A stretch of DNA of 64,000 nt, from the NCBI RefSeq assembly GCF_036516575.1, contig NZ_DATBTY010000073.1, positions 124,001-188,000 of the forward strand, read 5' to 3'. A program made the translations under genes and the position numbers. The number at the start of each line of letters is the position of its first letter. Positions within the stretch are counted from its first letter, which is position 1. Source of the stretch: Cerasibacillus sp036516575. GTDB taxonomy: Bacteria; Bacillota; Bacilli; Bacillales; Amphibacillaceae. Below, one piece after another: positions 36,245 through 44,993 of this stretch. Below the pieces are notes generated by a model. The model ran no database searches and was not told the origin of the DNA. It saw only the letters and a list, made by a program, of their open reading frames with translations.

Positions 36245-36985
36245 ATGAATAAGGCAATCGAAGTTGAAAATTTACATGTGTCTTATTATGGGAAAGAAGT
36301 GATTAAAGATATTTCTTTTTCATTTGAGCCAGGTAAATTAATCGGAATTATTGGTCCGAATGGCGCAGGTAAATCAACCTTGATGAAAGCCATTTTAGAA
36401 TTAATACCGCGTGATCATGGAAGGATTAAAATGCACGGAAAACCAGTCAAAAAAATGCGTAAAAAAACAGCCTATGTTCCACAAAGAAGCGATATTGATT
36501 GGGATTTTCCCATCAATGTTTTTCATACCGTGTTACTTGGGACGTATCCTAAGTTGGGTCTTTTTAAAAGGCCTGGACGCAAGGAAAAAGAATGGGCATA
36601 TGCATGTTTACAGCAAGTTGGCATGGAAGAATATGCAAAACAACAAATCGGTGAATTATCTGGTGGGCAACAGCAACGCGTTTTTTTAGCACGGGCATTA
36701 GCACAACAAGCCGATATTTTCTTCTTTGATGAACCGTTTGTCGGCATTGATGTAGCAAGTGAGCAAACGATTATCCGTATTTTAAAGCAGTTACGTCATG
36801 AGGGTAAAACGGTATTTGTTGTCCATCATGATTTATCAAAAGTAGAGGATTATTTTGATGATTTAATATTAATTAATAAGAAATTAATTCAATCTGGTCC
36901 GGTATCTGATGTGTTTCAAGCAGAAACAATTTCTAAAGCATATCAGACGAACTTTCCATTTATGGAAGCGGGGGTAAGTGTCTGA
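36245..36985 (+). CDS. mntB: Manganese ABC transporter, ATPase
   Basis: A 246-residue ABC ATPase. Walker A GPNGAGKST is at about 37-45, the signature LSGGQQQRV near 140, Walker B IFFFDEPFVGID near 160 and the H-loop VHHD near 195. It is of the Mn/Zn/Fe chelate-uptake family 3. It overlaps the permease gene by one base, followed by the binding protein gene. Manganese is inferred from similarity to B. subtilis MntABCD and staphylococcal MntABC (naming follows B. subtilis). ATG 36245 follows AAGGAAGGTG. Confidence 0.88.
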   Translation: MNKAIEVENLHVSYYGKEVIKDISFSFEPGKLIGIIGPNGAGKSTLMKAILELIPRDHGRIKMHGKPVKKMRKKTAYVPQRSDIDWDFPINVFHTVLLGTYPKLGLFKRPGRKEKEWAYACLQQVGMEEYAKQQIGELSGGQQQRVFLARALAQQADIFFFDEPFVGIDVASEQTIIRILKQLRHEGKTVFVVHHDLSKVEDYFDDLILINKKLIQSGPVSDVFQAETISKAYQTNFPFMEAGVSV

Positions 36986-37842
36986 TGGTTCAGTTTATAA
37001 ATGACATCATGCAATATGAATTTTTACAAAAAGCTTTATTTACTTCTGTCATGGTTGGTATTTTATGTGGTGTGATCGGTAGTTTTATTATTTTACGTGG
37101 TATGGCATTAATGGGGGATGCGATTTCTCATGCGATCTTACCCGGTGTTGCGATTTCCTTTATGTTAGGTATCAATTATTTTTATGGTGCTGTATTGATG
37201 GGGATTATCACATCATTAGGCATTGGATTTGTTACACAAAACAGCCGTATAAAGAGTGATTCATCCATTGGAATTGTTTTCTCAGCTTTTTTTGCATTAG
37301 GGATTTTACTATTAATGAAAGCCCAAACAGCTGTTGATTTATCATCCATATTATTTGGAAATGTCTTATCAGTTCGTTCGTCAGATATGTGGCTAACATT
37401 AGGGATCGGAATTTTTGTCTTATTAATGGTATTCCTCTTTTATAAAGAATTGCTCATTACGACATTTGACCCAGTTATTTCAAAGTCCTATGGATTACCG
37501 ACAAAACTTGTTCATTATGGACTAATGGTTCTACTAACTTTAGTAACCGTTGCTTCACTGCAAACAGTTGGTGTAATTCTTGTTGTCGCTATGTTAATTA
37601 CACCTGCAGCAACAGCGTATTTATTAACGAATCGCTTATCGGTGATGATTTTTCTAGCGGCCATATTTGGAACGTTATCCAGTGTTCTTGGATTGTACTT
37701 TAGTTTTAAATACAATTTGACATCAGGGGCAGTTATTGTTCTCGTCGCAACAGCATTCTTTATTTTAGCCTTTTTATTTTCTCCACAACAAGGAATTGTT
37801 TGGAGAGCATTAAAAGTAAATAAACAAAGAGCATCATTTTAA
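36985..37842 (+). CDS. mntC: Manganese ABC transporter, permease
   Basis: A 285-residue family-3 metal ABC permease with about eight or nine transmembrane helices. The motif GDAISHAILPGVAI (about 46-59) is typical. Only one permease gene is present, whereas B. subtilis has two (MntC and MntD), so a homodimer is likely, as in staphylococci. Its ATG overlaps the last base of the ATPase gene. Confidence 0.88.
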   Translation: MVQFINDIMQYEFLQKALFTSVMVGILCGVIGSFIILRGMALMGDAISHAILPGVAISFMLGINYFYGAVLMGIITSLGIGFVTQNSRIKSDSSIGIVFSAFFALGILLLMKAQTAVDLSSILFGNVLSVRSSDMWLTLGIGIFVLLMVFLFYKELLITTFDPVISKSYGLPTKLVHYGLMVLLTLVTVASLQTVGVILVVAMLITPAATAYLLTNRLSVMIFLAAIFGTLSSVLGLYFSFKYNLTSGAVIVLVATAFFILAFLFSPQQGIVWRALKVNKQRASF

Positions 37843-37882
37843 TGAAGAATTGATTAAAAAATATGTCAAGGGAGAGAAAATC

Positions 37883-38836
37883 ATGAAGCGTTTGATTTAT
37901 GTCACATTTTCACTTGTTGTAGCAGTTATTTTCTTAGCTGCTTGTAACAATGATGGAGATTCTAGCGCAAATGATGGCGCTCAATCAGGAGAAAAACTAA
38001 AAGTCGTTTCATCATTTACCATTATCACGGATATGGTCCATCAAATTGGTGGAGACCATGTTGAAGTGCACAACCTTGTACCAACAGGAACAGATCCACA
38101 TGAATACGAACCACTTCCAGAAGATATTAAGAAAGCAACAGATGCTGATGTTTTATTTTTAAATGGCATGAATTTAGAAGGTGGAAGAGAAGGCTGGTTC
38201 TATAAGATGGTTGACTCTGTAAACCAAGATGCGGAAAAAATATTTGAATTAAATGAAGGTGTTGAACCAAAACATATTGGAAAAGAATCAGGTGTTGAAG
38301 AAGAAGTCAATCCACATTCTTTTTTAGATCCACAGGTCGGCATCAAAATGGCAGAGAATTTAAGGGATGCTTTGGTGAAGATTGATCCTGATAATAAATC
38401 TATCTATGAAGAAAATGCGGAAAAATATTTAGGCGAGTTAAAAGATATGGATGCCCAATATAAAGAAAAAATCGGCGAGATTCCTGAAGAGGATCGCATT
38501 CTTGTAACGAGTGAGCGCGCGTTCCAATATATGACAGAGCGCTATGGTTTGGAAGAAGCATATGTATGGGAAATCGATACTGAGGAGCTAGGAACACCAG
38601 AGCAAATCAAAACATTAGTTGATACATTAAAAGAATTGCAACCAACTGTCTTGTTTTTGGAATCAAACGTTGACCCTAGACCGTTAGAAACTGTGTCTAG
38701 TGAATCTGGAATTGATATTTATAAGAAAAAAATATATTCAGATGAAATTGGGCAAAAAGGCGATCCAGTCGACACATATGCTAAACTATTACAACATAAT
38801 ATCGATATTATTTATGACGGATTAAAGGGTAATTAA
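37883..38836 (+). CDS. mntA: Manganese ABC transporter, substrate-binding lipoprotein
   Basis: A 317-residue cluster A-I (ZnuA/PsaA-type) binding protein. A signal peptide with lipobox FLAACNN places the lipidated Cys near residue 21. Metal-ligand segments: GTDPHEYEP (His near 67), NPHSFLDPQ (His near 139), a Glu near 205 and a C-terminal Asp near 280. There is no histidine-rich loop, in contrast to ZnuA in this window, which supports Mn over Zn. ATG 37883 follows AAGGGAGAG. Its lipid anchor would be attached by Lgt. Confidence 0.9.
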   Translation: MKRLIYVTFSLVVAVIFLAACNNDGDSSANDGAQSGEKLKVVSSFTIITDMVHQIGGDHVEVHNLVPTGTDPHEYEPLPEDIKKATDADVLFLNGMNLEGGREGWFYKMVDSVNQDAEKIFELNEGVEPKHIGKESGVEEEVNPHSFLDPQVGIKMAENLRDALVKIDPDNKSIYEENAEKYLGELKDMDAQYKEKIGEIPEEDRILVTSERAFQYMTERYGLEEAYVWEIDTEELGTPEQIKTLVDTLKELQPTVLFLESNVDPRPLETVSSESGIDIYKKKIYSDEIGQKGDPVDTYAKLLQHNIDIIYDGLKGN

Positions 38837-38875
38837 GGTAGGGGCTTTTGTATAATCGCCCCGTTACACTGAAAG

Positions 38876-38911
38876 AAGCGGAGAAACCCACCATTTTTCT
38901 CCGCTTTTTTG
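38876..38911 (+). terminator. Terminator after the manganese operon
   Basis: AAGCGGAGAAA and TTTCTCCGCTT followed by six Ts; a member of the recurring AGCGGAGAAA family. Confidence 0.92.
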
Positions 38912-38969
38912 CATTCTAACAGTGATTTCGTTGATTAATGTCAAGTAATTTCGTCTTGGCCAGTGCAGT

Positions 38970-39110
38970 TACTGCGCATTGAGCACTTCAATGTAAAGTA
39001 AGTCCGTCGTTGCTAGTGAAGTTACATCGCATTGAGCGCTTCAATGTAAAGTAAGTCCGTCGTTGCCCGTGAAGTTACATCGCATTAAGCGCTTCAATGT
39101 CATCTAAGCT
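38970..39110. repeat. 53-bp tandem hairpin array C
   Basis: GCATTGA at 38976 and 39029 and GCATTAA at 39082, 53 bp apart, each followed by TTCAATG; the heart is the palindrome CATTGAGCGCTTCAATG. It shares this heart with arrays A and D, but lacks TTGTCTCG and has its own linker (TAAAGTAAGTCCGTCGTTGC). It lies between the manganese operon terminator and smpB, two genes in the same direction. Confidence 0.85.
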
Positions 39111-39263
39111 TGTCCTTATTTGCGAAGTCGACAAGAGGAGCACAATTTTTATCTCTCGCTAGAATTTGTCACTCTATGTTGCAGCAGCATCCTTGTAAAA
39201 TTGGTAATTCCGCTTATTTTTTGTTAAAATGAATCACACCGAAACAGTTGGAGGAATACGGAT

Positions 39264-39737
39264 ATGTCGAAGCAAAAAGGAAAGACAATAGCCCAAAATA
39301 AAAAAGCGCGGCATGATTATTTTATTGAAGATACGATTGAAGCTGGGATTGTACTTCAGGGAACAGAGATTAAATCAATTCGAACTGGTAGAGTACAGAT
39401 GAAAGATTCCCATGCACGGATTGATCAGAACGGTGAAGTTCAGCTTATCAATATGCATATTGCACCGTATGAACAAGGCAATCGTTTTAATCATGACCCG
39501 ACGAGAACAAGGAAATTATTGCTACACAGAAAAGAAATCGACCGGTTGATGGGATTAATGCAACAAAAAGGATATGCGCTTGTTCCTTTAAAAATCTACA
39601 TCAAAAATGGTTTTGCTAAAGTATTGCTAGGTCTTGGAAAAGGTAAGAAACAGTATGACAAACGTGAAGATTTAAAGCGTAAACAAATGAAGCGAGATAT
39701 TGATCGCGCCGTAAAAGATCATATTAGAGGTGTTTAG
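39264..39737 (+). CDS. smpB: SsrA-binding protein SmpB
   Basis: A 157-residue RNA-binding protein that carries tmRNA to stalled ribosomes in trans-translation. The family signatures NKKARHDYFIEDTIEAGIVL (about 12-31) and GTEIKSIR, and a basic C-terminal tail from about 130, are present. ATG 39264 follows GGAGG. The tmRNA gene lies 470 bp downstream, separated by a small membrane protein gene. Confidence 0.97.
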   Translation: MSKQKGKTIAQNKKARHDYFIEDTIEAGIVLQGTEIKSIRTGRVQMKDSHARIDQNGEVQLINMHIAPYEQGNRFNHDPTRTRKLLLHRKEIDRLMGLMQQKGYALVPLKIYIKNGFAKVLLGLGKGKKQYDKREDLKRKQMKRDIDRAVKDHIRGV

Positions 39738-39823
39738 GTCTAATAATTACGGGCAAATTCCATGCCCCCGGTGGTATTGTGAGGTATAATATAAGTAAAT
39801 AAAAAACACCGAGGTGACGATAT

Positions 39824-40018
39824 ATGGAAAAAAATGTAGGTAATGTTGATCGCGTCATTCGTTTCATTGTTGGTATTGTACTATTATCATTGTTATTTAT
39901 GCTGGAAGGTGGTATTAAATGGGTGGGCCTTCTTGGAATCGTTATGATATTTACAGCACTAGTAGGTTATTGTCCACTGTATAAACCACTTGGGATTAAT
40001 ACAAATAAAGGAAAATAA
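39824..40018 (+). CDS. DUF2892 (YgaP-like) membrane protein
   Basis: A 64-residue protein with two hydrophobic helices (about 11-30 and 33-50) and the DUF2892 pattern NVGNVDRVIRFIVG..GYCPLYKPLGI. Its function is unknown; the domain also occurs fused to rhodanese in E. coli YgaP. A TATAAT element near 39785 suggests its own promoter. It is inserted between smpB and ssrA. Confidence 0.82.
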   Translation: MEKNVGNVDRVIRFIVGIVLLSLLFMLEGGIKWVGLLGIVMIFTALVGYCPLYKPLGINTNKGK

Positions 40019-40134
40019 ATAATTAACTTTTATTCCAAAAGCTAGATGTTATTAGTCAATTGACCACTAATGTAAGAGCATAGCTGATATATGGTTACTG
40101 TATTATATCTATTTGATTCCACAGCATCGAGCAC

Positions 40135-40163
40135 TTGATTTTATCATTAATTATTGATATAAT
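40135..40163 (+). promoter_or_regulatory. ssrA promoter
   Basis: TTGATT (40135-40140) and TATAAT (40158-40163), 17 bp apart, about 45 bp before the mature tmRNA 5' end, leaving a leader to be removed by RNase P. Confidence 0.78.
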
Positions 40164-40208
40164 ATAACTGTCAAGAGATTTATCCTTTTTCACGTTCGAA
40201 ATTTTTAG

Positions 40209-40565
40209 GGGGACGTTTTGGATTCGACAGGGATAGGTCGAGCTTGAGTGGCATGTCGAGGTTACGACTCGTAAAACGTTAACGCCTAAATTTAACTGGC
40301 AAAGAAAATAATAATTTCGCTTTAGCAGCTTAAGCTAGCTAAAGGATCCTTCCTACTATCGCCCGTGTAGTAGATGAAGGGTCTCAAATGAAGCGGGCTA
40401 TACGTTAACTCGCCGTCTGAGGGTTAGCGTTGAAACGAATCAGACTAGCCATTCATAACGCCTGTTGGTAGGCCGTTGAATTGGTGAAACATAATATATC
40501 AACTACACATGTAGAAGCTTAAGTGACGATATCCTTGGACGTGGGTTCAACTCCCACCGTCTCCA
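40209..40565 (+). ncRNA. ssrA: Transfer-messenger RNA (tmRNA)
   Basis: Rescues stalled ribosomes with SmpB and tags the nascent chain for ClpP-type proteolysis. The alanine tRNA-like ends GGGGACG and CGTCTCC pair, with discriminator A; CCA is not encoded. The T-arm GTGGGTTCAACTCCCAC is clear. The tag frame at 40298-40333 reads GKENNNFALAA then TAA, preceded in the product by the tRNA-borne alanine. The terminal ALAA is the usual degradation signal. Confidence 0.97.
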
Positions 40566-40597
40566 TACATAATATATTTATATGTCCAGAATAAATG

Positions 40598-40621
40598 CCG
40601 CCAGTCAAGGCGGTTTTTTTG
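40598..40621 (+). terminator. Terminator after ssrA
   Basis: CCGCC and GGCGG around AGTCAA, followed by Ts. Confidence 0.85.
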
Positions 40622-41153
40622 TTGGAAATTCAAGGCGACAAGCAAATGTCTAAATGCTCTACATATAAAACAGCGTAGAAAATAAAGTGTTTTCTCCGCT
40701 TGTTCTTATTTTGGGTGTTTCAAAGAATTTTCGTGGATAAAAGTCAAGTTAATATTTAACACAATCTGATTTGACATTTTTCATTAATTGATCATATTTT
40801 CATTTTTAACTGTGCCTATTCCTTTAACTACCCATAATAATATTGGATTAAGAATGAGAATCTCAAGTGCACCAGCCTAATCATTTTCACATACTTAATA
40901 ATCATTCGCATAACAGCCTTTTTAAACCTAATATAAACAGAGAACGTCAAAATTCATCGGTGCTGTGCCAAGTGTTGTATTGAAATATGGGATATATGTG
41001 ATTGCAAAAGAGTGTAAAGTCACAAAATGTTAAAAACAGCCAATATACACCGATGAAAATGTTTGAAGAATAATGCAAATCTCACAAAAGCACCTTGTTC
41101 AACTCGATATTAACGCGTATGATAAATATAGAAAGCTAGAAAGGGGTTTAATA
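40622..41153. other. Gene-poor stretch with an orphan terminator-like repeat and decayed minus-strand frames
   Basis: At 40670-40705 an imperfect AGCGTAGAAAA..TTTTCTCCGCT hairpin followed by TGTTCTTATTTT belongs to the recurring terminator family but ends no present gene. On the minus strand between about 41030 and 40784, broken hydrophobic frames (AGALEILILNPILLWVVKGI ending at 40784; AITYIPYFNTTLGTAPMNFD farther up) look like the debris of a membrane transporter. The family is not identifiable with confidence. Confidence 0.35.
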
Positions 41154-42206
41154 ATGAGTACATATCCAAACACTGACGAAACAAAACAATTGATTCAAAA
41201 ACTTGTTTCTATTCCTAGTCCATCAGGCTTTACTGATCAAGTCATTCAATTTGTAGAAGATTATTTAAAACAATTAGAGGTTGAGACGAAACGTAATAAC
41301 AAAGGTGGCCTCATTGCAACAATACCAGGCACGAACAATAATGAACATCGTATGTTAACAGCTCATGTTGACACACTTGGTGCGATGGTTAAAGAAGTAA
41401 AAAATAATGGAAGATTACGTCTCGATTTAATAGGTGGATTTCGCTATAACTCAATTGAAGGTGAATATTGTGAGATTCATACGTCAAGTGGAAAAGTATA
41501 TACGGGAACGATTTTAATGCATCAAACATCAGTCCATGTTTATAAAGATGCGGGAACAGCTAAACGTAATCAAGAAAACATGGAAGTTCGGATAGACGCT
41601 GAAGTGAATGATGCCGATGAGGTTCGTGAGCTTGGCATTGAAGTAGGAGACTTCGTTACATTTGACCCGAGAGTTCAAATCACTGAGAATGGCTTCATTA
41701 AATCACGTCATTTAGATGATAAAGCAAGTGTTGCGATTTTATTACAACTCATTAAGCGGATTAAAGAAGAAAAGATAACATTACCATACACAACCCATTT
41801 TCTGATTTCTAATAATGAAGAGATTGGTTATGGAGGTAACTCCAATATTCCACCAGAAACAGTTGAATATGTCGCTGTTGATATGGGAGCAATAGGTGAT
41901 GGTCAATCAACTGACGAGTATACGGTTTCTATTTGTGTAAAAGACTCAAGTGGTCCTTATCATTATGGTCTTAGAAAACATTTTGTCTCTATTGCGGAAC
42001 AAAATAATGTAGGCTATAAATTGGATATTTATCCATACTACGGTTCCGATGCATCAGCAGCGATTCGGTCTGGGCATGATTTAGTACATGGGTTAATTGG
42101 ACCAGGAATCGATTCATCACATGCTTTTGAACGAACACATGAAAAAGCTTTAGTCAATACGGAACAATTATTATATTATTACATCCAATCGAAAATGGTT
42201 ATCTAA
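41154..42206 (+). CDS. M42 family metallopeptidase (aminopeptidase)
   Basis: A 350-residue dinuclear metal aminopeptidase or glutamyl-aminopeptidase-like enzyme of the FrvX/YsdC family. Ligand segments: TAHVDTLGAMV (near 69-79), SRHLDDKASVAIL (near 180-192), NNEEIGYGGNS (near 218-228), AVDMGAIG (near 240) and SSHAFERTHEKAL (near 325). These proteins form large tetrahedral dodecamers. ATG 41154 follows AAAGGGGTTTAATA; the frame is open further upstream, but that extension is not family-like. Confidence 0.92.
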   Translation: MSTYPNTDETKQLIQKLVSIPSPSGFTDQVIQFVEDYLKQLEVETKRNNKGGLIATIPGTNNNEHRMLTAHVDTLGAMVKEVKNNGRLRLDLIGGFRYNSIEGEYCEIHTSSGKVYTGTILMHQTSVHVYKDAGTAKRNQENMEVRIDAEVNDADEVRELGIEVGDFVTFDPRVQITENGFIKSRHLDDKASVAILLQLIKRIKEEKITLPYTTHFLISNNEEIGYGGNSNIPPETVEYVAVDMGAIGDGQSTDEYTVSICVKDSSGPYHYGLRKHFVSIAEQNNVGYKLDIYPYYGSDASAAIRSGHDLVHGLIGPGIDSSHAFERTHEKALVNTEQLLYYYIQSKMVI

Positions 42207-42211
42207 TATAT

Positions 42212-42259
42212 AAAGGAGCATGTAAAGGTCATTTTTGACTTTTATCTGCTCCTTTTTTC
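42212..42259. terminator. Terminator between the M42 peptidase and TrhA
   Basis: AAAGGAGCA and TGCTCCTTT enclose a nested AAAGGTCA/TGACTTT stem, with a T-tract. Confidence 0.85.
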
Positions 42260-42328
42260 ATTTACTACATCGCTAGCATGATCGACGGATTTACCCTGTA
42301 TTGCCATTTAATCAATTAATACTGTCGG

Positions 42329-42976
42329 TTAAATAACATATCCGTAAATACAGAGAAAATGAAGTAGACTGCCGATCATAATGAAAATATGAAAAATTTC
42401 ATGATGCCCCATATAACGGAATTCAAGCCAGGTCGGTTTAAACCAATAAATAAGTCCACCAATCGTATAAATAACACCACCTGATACGAGAAGCAACATC
42501 CCTTCTTTGCCAATTATTTCAGCTAATGTCCCACTATAAAAAATGATGAGCCAACCCATAATAATGTAAATAGCTGTTGAGAGCCATCTTGGTGCTTTAA
42601 ACCAAATAAGTTTATATAGCACACCAAATAAGGCGAGACCATGAATAATCGTAAATAATATCCATCCTTTTGTGCCTGACAACCCAATTAAACTAACCGG
42701 TGTATATGTTCCAGCAATAAAGACAAAAATCATCGCATGATCAATACGTCTAAACAGCTTAATGACATGATCTTTCGCCATAATCATATGATAAGTAGCC
42801 GAAGCACTATATAACAAAATCATACTAACACCAAACACAATCACAGCAAACAATTCGACATATGAAGAAGAAATAACAGTTGTTTTCATAATTAATAGAA
42901 CAAGACCAACGACAGAGACAATCGCTCCAAATAAATGGGTCAATCCATTAATTGGTTCACGTATATAAGCGTTCAT
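42329..42976 (-). CDS. trhA: Hemolysin III family membrane protein (TrhA, PAQR)
   Basis: A 215-residue protein with seven hydrophobic helices. PAQR/hemolysin III metal-site residues are visible: the N-terminal REPINGLTHLFGA (about 4-16), SATYHMI (near 65) and the C-terminal HHEIFHIFIMIGSLLHF (near 192-208). In bacteria the family affects membrane fluidity and fatty-acid balance; true hemolysis is doubtful. ATG 42976 follows AAGGGGTG with 6-nt spacing. It is controlled by its own promoter with an operator-like palindrome. Confidence 0.88.
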   Translation of the reverse strand: MNAYIREPINGLTHLFGAIVSVVGLVLLIMKTTVISSSYVELFAVIVFGVSMILLYSASATYHMIMAKDHVIKLFRRIDHAMIFVFIAGTYTPVSLIGLSGTKGWILFTIIHGLALFGVLYKLIWFKAPRWLSTAIYIIMGWLIIFYSGTLAEIIGKEGMLLLVSGGVIYTIGGLIYWFKPTWLEFRYMGHHEIFHIFIMIGSLLHFLCIYGYVI

Positions 42977-42993
42977 ATTCAACACCCCTTAAT

Positions 42994-43044
42994 GTAGTTA
43001 TTGAAACTACATACTATAATACACACATCACAACAACTAGTCAA
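42994..43044 (-). promoter_or_regulatory. trhA promoter with palindromic operator
   Basis: On the minus strand TTGACT (43039-43044) and TATTAT (43016-43021) are 17 bp apart. GTAGTTTCAATAACTAC (42994-43010), a near-perfect 17-bp palindrome, sits at the transcription start. A TetR- or MarR-type repressor is plausible; the divergent DUF1836 protein is a nearby candidate, by inference only. Confidence 0.6.
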
Positions 43045-43107
43045 TGTTTACATGTGTCGTTTTTATGCTTATACTAAAAGTAAAGACTTTATAAATGAGG
43101 GAAAGAA

Positions 43108-43692
43108 ATGAAACAATTACATGAATTAATTGAGTCAAGTGGTTTAGAAACACAATTAGAATTGGAAGATATTCCTGATATAGATTTATATATGGATCAA
43201 GTGATTCAATTATTTGAAAGGAAATTTAGTGACACGAAACGTTATGAAGATGAAAAAATTTTAACGAAAACAATGATTAATAATTATGCGAAAGGACGTT
43301 TATTTTACCCAATAAAAAATAAACAATACACAAAGAACCATATTATATTAATTAGTTTAATTTATCATTTAAAAGGGACGTTAATGATTAAAGATATTAA
43401 GTCACTTTTAGAACCATTGAATAAACAAGTTGTTGAGGATAAATTTCCTTTAGAAAAGTTTTATGACCAACATGGATTGCTTTTAAAGCAACATATTAAA
43501 CAAGTTAAAGAAAATATGTTACATTTGTCAGACAGTGTGAGCGATGTCGTTGATGAAATCGAAGGAATAGAGTCGACATATATAGAACAACTCCAAGTTG
43601 TTTTATTATTTTCGGAAATAAGTCAAGCTTATCGAAGGGTTGCTGAAAAACTCGTTGACGAAATAAATGCAACATTTAATGAACATGAATAG
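43108..43692 (+). CDS. DUF1836 domain protein
   Basis: A 194-residue cytoplasmic protein of the DUF1836 family. Residues about 20-110 resemble a MerR-like helix-turn-helix arrangement (DIDLYMDQVIQLFERKF, LTKTMINNYAKGRLFYPI), so a regulatory role is plausible. The C-terminal half is helical with no motif. It is divergent from trhA, which makes it a candidate regulator of trhA. It is followed by the LLM oxidoreductase after 24 bp. Confidence 0.78.
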   Translation: MKQLHELIESSGLETQLELEDIPDIDLYMDQVIQLFERKFSDTKRYEDEKILTKTMINNYAKGRLFYPIKNKQYTKNHIILISLIYHLKGTLMIKDIKSLLEPLNKQVVEDKFPLEKFYDQHGLLLKQHIKQVKENMLHLSDSVSDVVDEIEGIESTYIEQLQVVLLFSEISQAYRRVAEKLVDEINATFNEHE

Positions 43693-43716
43693 TAAGCGTG
43701 ACGAAAGGAAGATTCG

Positions 43717-44700
43717 ATGAAGTTAAGTATTTTAGATCAAGTCCCATTCTCAGAAGGAGCAAGCCAGCAAGAAGCTCTACACCAAACAATTCAACTAGCA
43801 AAGTATGCTGAACGATTAGGTTATGAAAGGTATTGGATAGCTGAACATCATGATTTACCTGGCTTGACATGTCCAGCACCTGATGTCTTATTGAGTCGCT
43901 TAGGAGCGGAAACGAATAAAATAAGGATAGGTGCAGGTGCCGTATTATTGCCACATTACCGTCCCTTTAATATAGCTGAGCGTTACAATCTATTAGCTAC
44001 TCTGTATCCTGGACGGATTGATCTCGGTATTGGTCGGGCACCAGGTGGTTCAGCCGAAGCGACATTAGCTCTATCGGAGCGTTATCTTGAAAAAGTTAGA
44101 CAATATCCAGAACTCATTGATGAATTGCGTCAGTTTTTAACGAATGGATTTCCACTAGACCATAATTTTTCTAATGTCACAACACGTCCTGTTCCACCAA
44201 CCCAGCCGAAAATGTGGTTATTAGGAACAAGTGACAAGAGTGCTCAATTAGCAGTGGAGAAGCGCTTACCTTATTCTTTTGCTCATTTTATGTCGGATTC
44301 TAATGGCCCGCAGATTGTTCAGTCATATAAGAAAGCATGGGAAGAAACATATCCGAACGAAAGGCCATATGTGGTTCTAGCTGTATCAGCGATCTGTGCC
44401 GAAACCGAACAAGAAGCTGAAGAACTCGCTTTAAGCCAAGCACTATGGCAAGTATCCCAAGATAGCCCGATTCCTTCAACTGAAAAAGCGAGACAACATC
44501 AATTTACTGAACAGCAGAAAGAAATGGTGAAAAAGTCAAGAAAAAAACAAATCATTGGAAACCCTGAACAAGTAGTGAAGGAATTGTTAAAACTAAAAGA
44601 GGTCTACGATGCAGATGAAATCATGATTTTAACGATTACTCATTCATATGAAGCGCGGAAACGTTCCTATGAATTAATTGCGAATACGATTAATGGATAA
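43717..44700 (+). CDS. LLM class flavin-dependent oxidoreductase
   Basis: A 327-residue bacterial-luciferase-like monooxygenase (MsnO8 / YceB-like group). Signatures: RYWIAEHHDLPGLTCPAPDV (about 40-59), IRIGAGAVLLPHYRPF (about 69-84), RIDLGIGRAPGGS (about 101-113) and LLGTSDKSAQLA (near 167). The TIM-barrel fold uses FMNH2 supplied by another reductase. The substrate is unknown. It follows the DUF1836 gene and may share its transcript. Confidence 0.9.
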   Translation: MKLSILDQVPFSEGASQQEALHQTIQLAKYAERLGYERYWIAEHHDLPGLTCPAPDVLLSRLGAETNKIRIGAGAVLLPHYRPFNIAERYNLLATLYPGRIDLGIGRAPGGSAEATLALSERYLEKVRQYPELIDELRQFLTNGFPLDHNFSNVTTRPVPPTQPKMWLLGTSDKSAQLAVEKRLPYSFAHFMSDSNGPQIVQSYKKAWEETYPNERPYVVLAVSAICAETEQEAEELALSQALWQVSQDSPIPSTEKARQHQFTEQQKEMVKKSRKKQIIGNPEQVVKELLKLKEVYDADEIMILTITHSYEARKRSYELIANTING

Positions 44701-44729
44701 TAGAGCTGTTGCCATATAGAAGTCAGGCT

Positions 44730-44910
44730 ATCCAATGTGTTGTCTCGTTGATAAAAATCACGTTGAGAGAACGCATTGAGCCTTCAACGTGTTGTCTCGT
44801 TGATAAAATTCAGGTTGAGACAACGTATTGAGCCTTCAATGTGTTGTCTCGTTGATGAAATTCATGTTGAGACAACGTATTCAAGGTTAAATGCAACTTA
44901 GCCCGCGGCT
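44730..44910. repeat. 52-bp tandem hairpin array D
   Basis: TTGTCTCG recurs at 44740, 44792 and 44844, exactly 52 bp apart, with degenerate ends. Here the hairpin is best preserved: GAGACAACGTATTGA, GCCT, TCAATGTGTTGTCTC pair at 13 of 15 positions. The linker is TTGATAAAATTCAGGTT. It lies between the convergent LLM oxidoreductase and FUSC-type genes, and ends about 40 bp before a shared terminator. Confidence 0.92.
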
Positions 44911-44946
44911 GATCAAAGGTAACCTCGCATTGAATGCCCATATATC

Positions 44947-44984
44947 AGAACAAGCGGAGAAAACTCACACTCTCCGCTTGTTCT
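44947..44984. terminator. Bidirectional terminator of the AGCGGAGA family
   Basis: AGAACAAGCGGAGA and TCTCCGCTTGTTCT form a perfect 14-bp stem around a 10-nt loop. It can serve both the rightward LLM gene and the leftward FUSC-type gene. Confidence 0.88.
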
Positions 44985-44993
44985 ATTCATATT

